60,083 nt of DNA from Myxococcales bacterium (lineage in GTDB: Bacteria > Myxococcota > B64-G9). Location of the stretch: the NCBI GenBank assembly GCA_012798435.1, contig JAAZNF010000103.1:1-60083 (forward strand), given 5' to 3'. The position numbers were made by a program, and so were the translations under genes. Within the stretch, counting starts at the first letter, position 1; every line of letters starts with the position of its first letter. Under the pieces are notes generated by a model that was not told the origin of the DNA, made no database searches, and saw nothing but the letters and a program-made list of their open reading frames with translations. Shown here piece after piece: positions 45,710 to 54,345 of this stretch.

Positions 45710-48700
45710 CTAATAATACACTGTCATGTATCCATTGCTGGGGGAGCCGATTCCCGTGACCACGAGCTCAATGTCCCCGAGTCCATTGAAGTCACCCAGC
45801 GCCGTTCCGTATCCGAAGTAACCACTTCCGCTCAACGTGGTGTCGGGGTCGCTTGGGAAGTATGGCGAGGTGCCGGTGTTGAGGTACAAGAACGCGCGGT
45901 TGCCGCCCGAGGAGTTCGTCCCGACGCAGAAATCCGGACGGCCGTCGCCGTTGATGTCTGCGGAATCGAGATCCCAGCCGAAGTTGATGTTCTCGGGGTG
46001 ACTGATGAGCTTGGTATAGGTCTGCGAGATCTTTCTCGCCGGCGGCGGATTGCCGTTGTCCACGGCCGGGAATAGGTAGATCAGGTGGGAAAAGGCGTTG
46101 GAAACCAGCAGGTCCGGCACCGAGTCTCCGGTGAAGTCGACGCCGCCGATCGTGCGCATGCCGAACCCCGCGCGGTTCGTACCTGGATTGGCGATGTTGT
46201 ACGTGATGGTATCCACCGCGTTTCCCGAGGCAGTCAGGCTGGTTCCGCTGGCCCCGGAAAGCACTCGGCCGTCGTACGTGTAGATCTGGTTGATGCCTGA
46301 GGCGATGAACACCGCATCGTCAATGCCATCTCCATCCACGTCGCCGAGCGTACCGGTGCCAGAGCGGTAGCCGAACCAGTCGTTCGCGGCGTTGCCGAGG
46401 ATGCTGATATCGGCGGCGCTCGCGTCGATGTATCCCGTGCCGCTGGCCGCGGCCAGCCAATCCGCCCTGGAGCGACCATAGAAGATGTACCCCACGCCGT
46501 TGCTGTTCGCTGCCGGAGCCGAGACGAACAAATCATCGCAGTTGCTGCAGGTGCAGTTGAACGGCGGAGTTGTCTCCTTGATGCAGCCCACGTTGCCGAT
46601 GATTTCGACGCTGCGGCCAAACTCGGCGGCGGGCAGCGGTCCACGAATTTCTACGTCCGCCGTGGCGGGCAAACCCGCCGCGCCCCGGCTGAAGTAGATG
46701 GACACCCGTCCCTGGTTGGAGTTGTAGCCCCGCCCCGCCACCGCGAGATCCGGATAGCCGTCGCCGTCCAGATCGCCCCGGCAACCCAGATCCCATCCGA
46801 AACGCTCTCCGGTGCTGCCGCGGGTCAGGACGGTCGGGGCGGTGCCCCCACTGCCCCAGCTGGCCAGATTCTCGTTGCCATAGAAAACATACAGGGCACC
46901 GATATTTCCGGAGTACGGGTACTCCGACACCGCCAGGTCTTGTCTGCCATCGTCATTGACGTCGCCGATGTTCCAGGCATTGGCACCGAACCCCACGACC
47001 GTACCCGAGAACGTGGCCTGGTTCCAGTTGTTGGCCACCACCACGTCCCCCGGCACCGGCCCCAGATTGCCCAGCTCGTCCACCGCGCGCAGCGCGAGGT
47101 GATAGGTGTTGAGCGGCGGCAGCCACTGGGCGGTGAAGCTCTCGGCCTGGCCCGGGGCCTGCGGATCGAGGTTCACGGCAATCGGCCTGGCGGCCGTCCA
47201 GCTCGCCTCGTCGGTGATGGCCGTGCGCGCCCAGCGCAGCTCGTAGGATGTGGCCGTGCCGCTCGCGCCGTCGTCGCCGACCGCCGTCCAGTCGAGCCGC
47301 ACGTCGGCGTGCCGGCTGTGGGTGAGCGTGGCGCTGGCGGCGATGACCGCCGGCGGGGTGACGTCGGCAAGCACCGTCATGGGGAGGTGCGTCTCGTTGC
47401 CGGCGTAGTCGCTGGCGACGACGTCGAGCGCGTTCGAGGCGTTGTCGGGGAGCTGCACGTTGGTGAAGCTCACCGCCTGGCTGGCCTGGTCGATGGACTG
47501 CGAGGCCAGCGTGTTCGCGCCGAGCTTGATGGACAACGTGCCGGGGTAGGTGGCGTCCCCGCCGCCGGTCACGGTGAAGCCGAAGTCCATGTCGCAGGGC
47601 GCGCCGTCGATCTTGTCGGCCAGGATGGTCGTGCCGTTCGCGTTGGGGTTGCCGCTGGAAGCGACACACTGGACGCTGTCTCCGCCGGGGGCGGTTCGCG
47701 AGAGCCCGGGCGGGACGAGATCCACCAGCTCGACCTGGAAGGATTCCTGGTTCTGGTTGCCGACCCCGTCGTCGATGGTGGCCTCGACGGTGATGCCCGA
47801 GGCGCCGTCCGCCATCTGGACGTTGGTGAACGTGGCGCAGCCGCTGCCGTCGAGCGCCTGGGCCGAACCGAACGGCACGCCGTCGAGGGTGAGGCGCATG
47901 GTGCAAGCGGCGCAGTTTGCGGCGTTGCAGGTGTTGGAGCAGGCGGTCACGTCGATCTGGAGACCGTTCGCGGCGTTGTGGTCCTTGTCGTCCGATAGGT
48001 TGAAGATCTCGACGCCGAGGAAGCCGGCGATCTCGATGTCGCAGCCGGTGACGTCCACCGCCACGCCCGGGATGGGGTAGTCGGCCGAGACGTTGCCGGA
48101 GGCGTCGGTCGCGTTCACCGTCACGTCGCGCGTGCCCTCGGGGAAGCCGCAGGTGAAACTGGTGGTGCCCGAGCCGTCCACCGGCACGGTGCAGCGCAGC
48201 CCGGAGACGCTGGAGTACACCCGGATGTCGCCTCCCGTGGCGCCCGTGGTCGAACAGGTGAAGGGCACGTCCTGGGTGTTGTAGGTGTGGTTGGCGCTCG
48301 GCGAGCTGCACGAGATGGTCGGCCGGACGGTGTCGACGAAGATGTTCTTGGTCGCCTGGGGGGCCGGGTTGCCGCAGGCGTCCGCCACGTCCGCGCGCAG
48401 GGTCTGGTCGCCCTGGCCGACGCTGACCTGGAGCGAGGCCGCGCCGCCGGTGACGGAGCCCGCGCCGCCCGGGGCGAAGATCACCGTCTGGCCGTCCTCG
48501 GCATTCGTCGAAACCGCGAAGACGAAGTCGAGATCCTCGCTGGCCGGGTTGAGGTCGTCGGCGTAGAGCAAGTTGGTCTTGCTCGGCTGGGTGATGGCGA
48601 GCGCCGGGGGCGTCACGTCCACCTTGGCCATGAAGTGCGCCTCGGGGTTCTCGATGAGCGGGTTCTCCCACACGTTGGGGTTGTTGAAGGCGTCGCGCAC

Positions 48701-51700
48701 TTCCACGGTGAGGTCGTACTCTCCCTCGGCCAGCGAGACGTTGAACACCGCCGAGCCGCCGTTCACCGTGGAGGTGGCCAGGGTGGTCCCGGGCGGCCAG
48801 TCGCGCTTGAGGGCGATGGAGCGGCCGTCCTCGGCGCCGGTGACGCTCACCGTGGCCTGGAGGCTGCCCTGGGCGGCCGAGACGCAACCAAGCGAGTTCA
48901 GGTTGGTGACGATCGAGGTCACCGCAGGCGGGATGCTGTCCACGTGGACCAGGATAGGGTCCGAGTACGTGCCCTGGCCGGGGATGTTCTCGGCGTAGCC
49001 CACGATGACGTTGTCGCCCTGCTCGAACGGCACGCAAGAGATAGACGTCGTGCCTCCGGTCACCGTGCCGCGCCAGGCCTCGTTGCCGTGGCCGGCGCAG
49101 GCGCCCTCGGGGAGTCCCGTGCCGGGCGACACGCACACCACCAGGAGGTCTCCGAGCGCCGTGTTGATGGTGTCGATGTTGACCTGGGTCTGGAAGCCGG
49201 CCGGCGCGCACATGTCGGAGAAGACGTTGAGGTTGGCGTCGTTGAGCGGCCGGGACACCGTGACCTGCGGGGCCAGGGTGCGGATGGATACGTTGCTCGT
49301 GGCGGACCCGCTGTTGTCCGCGGCGTCCTTGAGCGAACAGGTGATGACCACGTCCGCGCTCGGCTGGGCCGTCGTGTCGGCGATGAGCGTCGCCTGCGAG
49401 AAGGTGTAAGAGGCGAGCTCAGAGGCGGCCAGCGTGTGCTCGACGGGCAGGATGCTCCCGCCGCCGGCCACGGTCAGCGTGACCACGTCGCCAACCACGG
49501 CGCCGGTGAAGGTGCAGGTGACGTTGCGCTGGAAGCCGGGGGCCAGCGACTGGTCGTCCATGGCACCGAAGACCGAACCGTCCGCGGGGGCGGTGACGGC
49601 CACACCCGGGATCAGCCGGTCCACCCGGATGGAAACCACCGGCACGTCCGAACAGTTGCCGGCGCGGTCGCACACCCGGGCCGCGAGCGTGTGCTGGGCC
49701 TGGTCGGCGACGGTGACGGCCGGGAAGGTGACGAGGTTGCTGGCGAACCGCGGAGGCTCGCCCACGAGCTCTGCGGGCGCGCCGTCGACGAGCAGCGTCG
49801 CCGGTTGATCGTCCTCCACGTCCGCGCCGATGCGCACCCGGATCTGGAAGCCCGGCGCACCGGAGGTGTCTACGCTGGCGGCGTTGTAAACGGCGCCGTC
49901 TTGCGGCTCGAGGAAGGCCGCCTGGGGAGGTGCGCTGTCCACCACCAACCGCGAATACAGCGAGGTGCCGGTGTGCCCGGCCGGATCCGCGCACGAGGCC
50001 CAGAAGTCGTAGTCGCCATCCACCAATGTTTGCGCGACGTTCGAGTCTCCGCTGGCGTTTACCACGCCCTGGCCCACGGCGATGGCGGAGTCGCACACCG
50101 GAGGCAGCCCGCCCGCCTGGTGGGCGCGCCGACACAGGTAGCAGGTCTGCCCCGTCCCGGCGCTGGTGTGGATGGTCAGTGTCTGGTCGGTCTGCGGCGA
50201 GGCGGTCCCGTCGAGCGGCGCGGAGATCACCACGATGGGCAACGTGGCGTCGCCGACCTGCAGCAAGACGCTCTTGTGGGCGGTGCCGACCGCGTTGTGG
50301 GCCTCGATCCGCAGTTCGACCGCGCCGCGCGGGAGCGGAAGGTTCGAGAACACAGCCATGCCAGCGCCGGAAACCAGCGCCCGCACCGGCGCGCGGGCGA
50401 ACCCGTTGTCGACGATGGTGAGATCGGCCGGGGTCCCAGGAGCGACGTGGTCCACCCGGGCGATCACGGTGTACACCCGCGAGGCCTCGTCGATGGCGAT
50501 GGGTTGGCTCGCGCTCTCGTCGGGATCCAGGAAGGTGATGACCGGCGGGTCGGTGGCGAGACAGGCCGAGAGGTGCAGGGTGGCGGTGCCCTGGTTGCCC
50601 GGCGCGCCGGGCTGACCGGCCAGGATGTCGCCCACGGAGACGACCAGCGTGTTCTCGGTGCAGCCGCTGCCGGCCCAGAAGAGCGTCACCGGGCACAGCG
50701 CGCCGTTGCCGGTCACGGTGCAGCCGAAGTCGGCCGAGTCCGTCCCGGCGCTGACATGGATGCCGGCCACCGCGCCATCGGGAACGCCGCTGGTGGTGAT
50801 CGACAGCTCCACGTCGAGGGTGTCCGCGGACGAGCCCTCGGCGGGGCTGGTGACGGCGACCTGCGGGGTGTGGCCGTCCACGGTCACGGAGACGGCGGGC
50901 GAGGCCTCGCCGGTGTCGAGCACGCAGCGAAGCGTCCTGACGCCGTCCAGGAGGGTGGTCTCGGCGACGGCCGCGTTGCCGTTCACCTGGATGCCGGCCA
51001 GGGCCTGCTGCCCGGAGATCTGCAGGGTGAGCCCGGCGCCGTCGCTCACGTTGGCGGTGACGATGCGCACGTCATACTGGAGGTCGTTCTGCTCGTCGTG
51101 ATCTTTGTCGACCGCGGCCAGCAACACGCTGTCCGGCGCGGGATCCACGATCTGGCAGGTCCGTTGCTCGGTCTGGGCAGTGACGATGACCGGGTCGGAG
51201 AACGCCTCCTGGCCGCAGGCGTCGCGCCCGCGCACCTGCAGGGTGTAGGCGCGCGACTGGAGGAAGCTCGCCCAGTGGAACTCGAAGTCCGCGCCGGGGA
51301 AGAATACCTCGGGCCGCAGCGGCTGCTGGTCGCTGCCTAGCACCGCCTGGCCGTCGAGCAGAAGCTCCATGTCCTGCGCCCGCGGCACGCCCTGCGAGGC
51401 GCCGCGCACGGCTACCTGAATACCGGGTTCATTCACGTCGCGATCGGCGGCGTCGGTGATGACGATGCCGGCCGGGGGCGAGGTGATCTCCATGGCAAGC
51501 GGGGTGGCGCACACGAAGTAGGTGTTGGGGACGGCGCGGCCCGTGCGGCCACCGCTGGGCTCCGCCGCCACGGCCTGGACCAAGAACTCTCCGTCCGCGA
51601 AGGTCACCTTGACCGGCGCCCGGTGGTTTTCGATGGTGGCGTTGTACTCGACCGTCCCCACGGTGAGGATCACGCTGGAGCCCTCGGCGCAGGCGAACGT

Positions 51701-52588
51701 CCCCGCGGCGTCCGTCTCGGCGGCGAGGGTCACCTGCAGGCCGTCCACGCCCGGCTCCTCGTCGTCGGCCACGCGGAAGATCGTCCCGTCGGCGGGCGAA
51801 AGGCGCAGGGCGCAGCCGCCGGTGCTCACCGTGGCCCGGATCTCGGCCACCACGGTCTCGCCGCCGCTGCCGGTGGTCTCGGCGTGCAGCAGGTTCTCAC
51901 CCTCGGAGAAGTCCACGTTGGCAAAAAGCGCCCCGCCGCTCGCCAGGTCCCGCGTGAGCGGCCGGCGGCCGTTTATGGAGAGCCGGAGCTCGGTGCCGTC
52001 ACTCACGCCCTTGCACACCAGCCGGACCTCGTGCTGGAAGCCCTCGGCCGGGTTCTGGTCGTCCGTGGCGGAGAGCGTCGCGCCCTCGGTCGGTGACTCG
52101 AAGCGGCAGGCCGGAATGCCGAGCTGGACCAGCACGTCCCGGCAGGACTCGAGCGGGACCGCGTGGGCCGAGCAACCGCCGCTGCCGTCCTGGTTGCGGT
52201 CCACCGCGGGGGTGGCGCTCGCGCACAGGTGGTTGATGCCCGGCAGGAAGGTCTGATCCGAGAAGTCCACGTGCCCCACCTGCGAGACGGCGTCGTCGAT
52301 GACCACGGTTCCTTCCACGGGTGTCGGCTGGAGGGAGTTGACCAGGGTCACCTTGGTCCCGGCCGGCAGACAGCGGGTGGTCAGCGTGACCGGGTACTGG
52401 ATGCCTTCCACCGCGGGCTTGGTGTCGTGGAACTCGGTCAGCGGCGCGGTGCCGGAGGGGCTGGTGAATGACGCCTCCGGGGTGCAGTCGCACGGCTTGC
52501 TGGTGCCTCCGCAGTCGCAGGCAGCCGCGGCGAGAGCCAGAGAGGCGATGGCGATGACGTACAGGGTTCTTTTGGCGAGGCGCTTCAT
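45710..52588 (-). CDS. Giant lipoprotein with Ig-like repeats and FG-GAP propeller
   Basis: A 2292-aa lipoprotein (signal 1-24, lipobox LAAAAC). About residues 30-1740 are tandem bacterial Ig-like domains with strands such as VAVTAPADGSVFGAMDDQS and VDSIPPAVTSIVTNL and paired Cys in several. A fibronectin-III-like domain is near 1743-1843 (TSYELRWARTAI). From about 1859 to the end there are FG-GAP repeats with Ca-binding DVNDDGRQDLAV and DLDGDGYPDLAV motifs, forming an integrin-alpha-like propeller. It is expected at the outer membrane as an adhesin or scaffold. The C-terminal third looks less GC-rich than the Ig part. The small ORF and the kinase/radical SAM genes follow at short distances. 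Confidence 0.85.
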   Translation of the reverse strand: MKRLAKRTLYVIAIASLALAAAACDCGGTSKPCDCTPEASFTSPSGTAPLTEFHDTKPAVEGIQYPVTLTTRCLPAGTKVTLVNSLQPTPVEGTVVIDDAVSQVGHVDFSDQTFLPGINHLCASATPAVDRNQDGSGGCSAHAVPLESCRDVLVQLGIPACRFESPTEGATLSATDDQNPAEGFQHEVRLVCKGVSDGTELRLSINGRRPLTRDLASGGALFANVDFSEGENLLHAETTGSGGETVVAEIRATVSTGGCALRLSPADGTIFRVADDEEPGVDGLQVTLAAETDAAGTFACAEGSSVILTVGTVEYNATIENHRAPVKVTFADGEFLVQAVAAEPSGGRTGRAVPNTYFVCATPLAMEITSPPAGIVITDAADRDVNEPGIQVAVRGASQGVPRAQDMELLLDGQAVLGSDQQPLRPEVFFPGADFEFHWASFLQSRAYTLQVRGRDACGQEAFSDPVIVTAQTEQRTCQIVDPAPDSVLLAAVDKDHDEQNDLQYDVRIVTANVSDGAGLTLQISGQQALAGIQVNGNAAVAETTLLDGVRTLRCVLDTGEASPAVSVTVDGHTPQVAVTSPAEGSSADTLDVELSITTSGVPDGAVAGIHVSAGTDSADFGCTVTGNGALCPVTLFWAGSGCTENTLVVSVGDILAGQPGAPGNQGTATLHLSACLATDPPVITFLDPDESASQPIAIDEASRVYTVIARVDHVAPGTPADLTIVDNGFARAPVRALVSGAGMAVFSNLPLPRGAVELRIEAHNAVGTAHKSVLLQVGDATLPIVVISAPLDGTASPQTDQTLTIHTSAGTGQTCYLCRRAHQAGGLPPVCDSAIAVGQGVVNASGDSNVAQTLVDGDYDFWASCADPAGHTGTSLYSRLVVDSAPPQAAFLEPQDGAVYNAASVDTSGAPGFQIRVRIGADVEDDQPATLLVDGAPAELVGEPPRFASNLVTFPAVTVADQAQHTLAARVCDRAGNCSDVPVVSIRVDRLIPGVAVTAPADGSVFGAMDDQSLAPGFQRNVTCTFTGAVVGDVVTLTVAGGGSILPVEHTLAASELASYTFSQATLIADTTAQPSADVVITCSLKDAADNSGSATSNVSIRTLAPQVTVSRPLNDANLNVFSDMCAPAGFQTQVNIDTINTALGDLLVVCVSPGTGLPEGACAGHGNEAWRGTVTGGTTSISCVPFEQGDNVIVGYAENIPGQGTYSDPILVHVDSIPPAVTSIVTNLNSLGCVSAAQGSLQATVSVTGAEDGRSIALKRDWPPGTTLATSTVNGGSAVFNVSLAEGEYDLTVEVRDAFNNPNVWENPLIENPEAHFMAKVDVTPPALAITQPSKTNLLYADDLNPASEDLDFVFAVSTNAEDGQTVIFAPGGAGSVTGGAASLQVSVGQGDQTLRADVADACGNPAPQATKNIFVDTVRPTISCSSPSANHTYNTQDVPFTCSTTGATGGDIRVYSSVSGLRCTVPVDGSGTTSFTCGFPEGTRDVTVNATDASGNVSADYPIPGVAVDVTGCDIEIAGFLGVEIFNLSDDKDHNAANGLQIDVTACSNTCNAANCAACTMRLTLDGVPFGSAQALDGSGCATFTNVQMADGASGITVEATIDDGVGNQNQESFQVELVDLVPPGLSRTAPGGDSVQCVASSGNPNANGTTILADKIDGAPCDMDFGFTVTGGGDATYPGTLSIKLGANTLASQSIDQASQAVSFTNVQLPDNASNALDVVASDYAGNETHLPMTVLADVTPPAVIAASATLTHSRHADVRLDWTAVGDDGASGTATSYELRWARTAITDEASWTAARPIAVNLDPQAPGQAESFTAQWLPPLNTYHLALRAVDELGNLGPVPGDVVVANNWNQATFSGTVVGFGANAWNIGDVNDDGRQDLAVSEYPYSGNIGALYVFYGNENLASWGSGGTAPTVLTRGSTGERFGWDLGCRGDLDGDGYPDLAVAGRGYNSNQGRVSIYFSRGAAGLPATADVEIRGPLPAAEFGRSVEIIGNVGCIKETTPPFNCTCSNCDDLFVSAPAANSNGVGYIFYGRSRADWLAAASGTGYIDASAADISILGNAANDWFGYRSGTGTLGDVDGDGIDDAVFIASGINQIYTYDGRVLSGASGTSLTASGNAVDTITYNIANPGTNRAGFGMRTIGGVDFTGDSVPDLLVSNAFSHLIYLFPAVDNGNPPPARKISQTYTKLISHPENINFGWDLDSADINGDGRPDFCVGTNSSGGNRAFLYLNTGTSPYFPSDPDTTLSGSGYFGYGTALGDFNGLGDIELVVTGIGSPSNGYMTVYY

Positions 52589-52712
52589 GAAAAAAACCTC
52601 CCCGGGAACGGGCTATTCTCCCCCGGTAGTGGGTAAACTAACCGATTTCGACCATCACCACAAGGGGCCGTCGCACAGATCGCGAGTTTCGCCCCTGCTC
52701 CGTGCGGCGCGG

Positions 52713-53117
52713 CTACCCCTTCGAGACCAGACCCTTCTTGGACAGGCACTGGATGAACCACAGCGTATCCTTCTGGGCCACCTCGGGCGTGACGTCGAAC
52801 TCCTCCCGGATCCGCTCGGCGACCTGGGCCACCGTCTGGTTCTGGCCCAAGAGCTCCCAGATGCGCGTGCCGGTCTCGTTCAGCGAGTGCATGGTGCTGT
52901 CCGAGGGGGTGATGATCACCGCCTCGCCGTCGATGAGCCGCCAGGCGACGTTCTTCTGGCGCTGGATGCGGTCCGAGGGCTTGAAACTCACTGCGGCGGC
53001 GGCCGTCTTGGCGCAGGCCTTGCTCCCGGCCTTGGAGGAGGTCTTCGATGACGTCGCCTGCTTCGTCTTGGACTTCGCCGGTTTGGCTGCCGCCCGAACG
53101 GTCTTTTTCGTGGCCAT
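52713..53117 (-). CDS. PqqD-like protein with Lys/Ala-rich N-terminus
   Basis: A 134-aa protein. Residues 50-130 resemble the PqqD winged-helix fold that binds peptide leaders (RLIDGEAVIITPSDSTMHSLNETGTRIWELL). The first ~45 residues are a low-complexity Lys/Ala/Ser tail not found in ordinary PqqD. PqqD-type (RRE) domains present substrate peptides to radical SAM enzymes; a radical SAM gene is in this same locus, about 8 kb away on the same strand. GGAGG lies 4 bases before ATG 53117. Its promoter (53171-53199) is good. Confidence 0.8.
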   Translation of the reverse strand: MATKKTVRAAAKPAKSKTKQATSSKTSSKAGSKACAKTAAAAVSFKPSDRIQRQKNVAWRLIDGEAVIITPSDSTMHSLNETGTRIWELLGQNQTVAQVAERIREEFDVTPEVAQKDTLWFIQCLSKKGLVSKG

Positions 53118-53170
53118 GGTTCCTCCGCGATTCTCGCCGCGGGTCTGCTCCGGCCGCGGCGCCGGGTGCG

Positions 53171-53199
53171 AGACTACGGGAAAGGCCGCGATCTGTCAA
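53171..53199 (-). promoter_or_regulatory. Candidate sigma70 promoter of the PqqD-like gene
   Basis: On the minus strand a perfect TTGACA (53194-53199) and TAGTCT (53171-53176) with a 17-base spacer. It is back-to-back with the promoter at 53229-53257 and could start the whole PqqD-to-peptidase locus. Confidence 0.55.
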
Positions 53200-53228
53200 T
53201 CCAAAGGGCGCCGTGCCAGACCGTCGGT

Positions 53229-53257
53229 TTGACAGGCCGATCGCGCACGACTAGATT
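53229..53257 (+). promoter_or_regulatory. Candidate sigma70 promoter of the MBL-like gene
   Basis: A perfect TTGACA (53229-53234) and TAGATT (53252-53257) with a 17-base spacer, 17 bases before the start codon, giving a very short leader. It is divergent from the PqqD-like gene promoter. Confidence 0.55.
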
Positions 53258-53274
53258 CGCCGCGAGGTAGAGAG

Positions 53275-54294
53275 ATGCCGTCGGGAAGGACGAGATCTTC
53301 TGCCCGTGTCGAGTACAACCGCGGGCTCCACCTCCTGGGGACCGTGTTGTGGTTCGACGCTCCCCGGCGCGCGGACCTCTGCTTCCTGTCCCACGCGCAC
53401 TTCGCCCGGCCGGTCCCTCACCGGAAGATCCTCACGACTCCGACCACGGCCGCGCTGGTCCGCCCGCGGCTCCACAAGGCCCGGACCCTGCTGTGCCCCT
53501 ACCACCGCTCGTTCGCCCTCGGCGAGCTCGGGCTCATGCTGGTCCCCGCCGGCCACATCGCGGGCTCGGCGCAGCTCGTCGTGGAGCACCGGGCGGAGCG
53601 GATTGTCTATACCGGCCATTTTTCGCTTTCGTCGAGCCGCTGCGCCCAGGCGGCCGAGATCCCGCCGGCGGACGTGCTCATTCTGCACGCGATGTTCGAA
53701 CCTCGCCTCCGTTTGCCTCCCAGGGAAGAAGAGGAATCCTCGCTGATAGAGTGGGTCGAAAAAGTCCTGAACGCCGGCGAGATCCCCGTGTTCCTGTGCC
53801 CCGAGACGGGAAAGTCCCAGGAAATCGCATTGTTGCTTCTCTCTCGCGGATTTTCTATCCGGGCCGAGCGGAGGGTCCTCGAGGCCTGCCGACGGGTCGA
53901 GGCGGCCACGGGCGTCGGACTCTCGGGAGTGAAGCGGGCACGCAGTGTCCCGAGGCCGGGCGAGGTCCTCCTGGCGGGGCCGTCGCGTACTGCCAAAGCG
54001 CGTCTGCGGAGGAACCCTCGCGTCCGTCTGGCCGCGGCTAGCGGGTGGTCGCTTGTGCCGGGGTTTTGTGAGCGCGAAGGTCTGGACCGTGCCTTCGCCA
54101 TCTCGCTGCACGCGGACTTCGGGATGCTCGAGCGGTACCTCGAGGAGTGCTCGCCGCGGCGGGTTTTTCTCTTCGGGCCGGGGGCGGGGGCGACCGCGGA
54201 GATCCTCTCCCGGCGCAATCGCGAGATCCGGGCGCTGTATGCGCCGGAACAACTGCCGCTGCCCCTCTCGCGCGATTCGAGCGTGGCCAGCTGA
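53275..54294 (+). CDS. Degenerate metallo-beta-lactamase-fold protein
   Basis: A 339-aa protein with the order of an MBL-fold exonuclease/CPSF-like protein: LSHAH near 39-43, PAGHIAGSAQLVVE near 91-104, VYTGHFSLSS near 111-120. The metal-binding HxHxDH has become HAHFAR (Asp and last His lost) and the conserved TGD is TGH. It keeps a few His ligands but probably not a working di-zinc site. It sits divergently from the PqqD-like gene, sharing its promoter region. The function could be a retained nucleic-acid- or protein-binding scaffold; that is inference. Confidence 0.75.
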   Translation: MPSGRTRSSARVEYNRGLHLLGTVLWFDAPRRADLCFLSHAHFARPVPHRKILTTPTTAALVRPRLHKARTLLCPYHRSFALGELGLMLVPAGHIAGSAQLVVEHRAERIVYTGHFSLSSSRCAQAAEIPPADVLILHAMFEPRLRLPPREEEESSLIEWVEKVLNAGEIPVFLCPETGKSQEIALLLLSRGFSIRAERRVLEACRRVEAATGVGLSGVKRARSVPRPGEVLLAGPSRTAKARLRRNPRVRLAAASGWSLVPGFCEREGLDRAFAISLHADFGMLERYLEECSPRRVFLFGPGAGATAEILSRRNREIRALYAPEQLPLPLSRDSSVAS

Positions 54295-54345
54295 CCGATG
54301 GGCGCGGCGGGCCGGCGAGTTTATCATTTGCCTTGAGAATTCCTC

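Noticed and set aside
48287-51340. A long plus-strand open frame opposite the giant lipoprotein
   Set aside because: No domain, biased Arg/Val/Gly composition, fully antisense to an Ig-repeat gene with recognisable strands.
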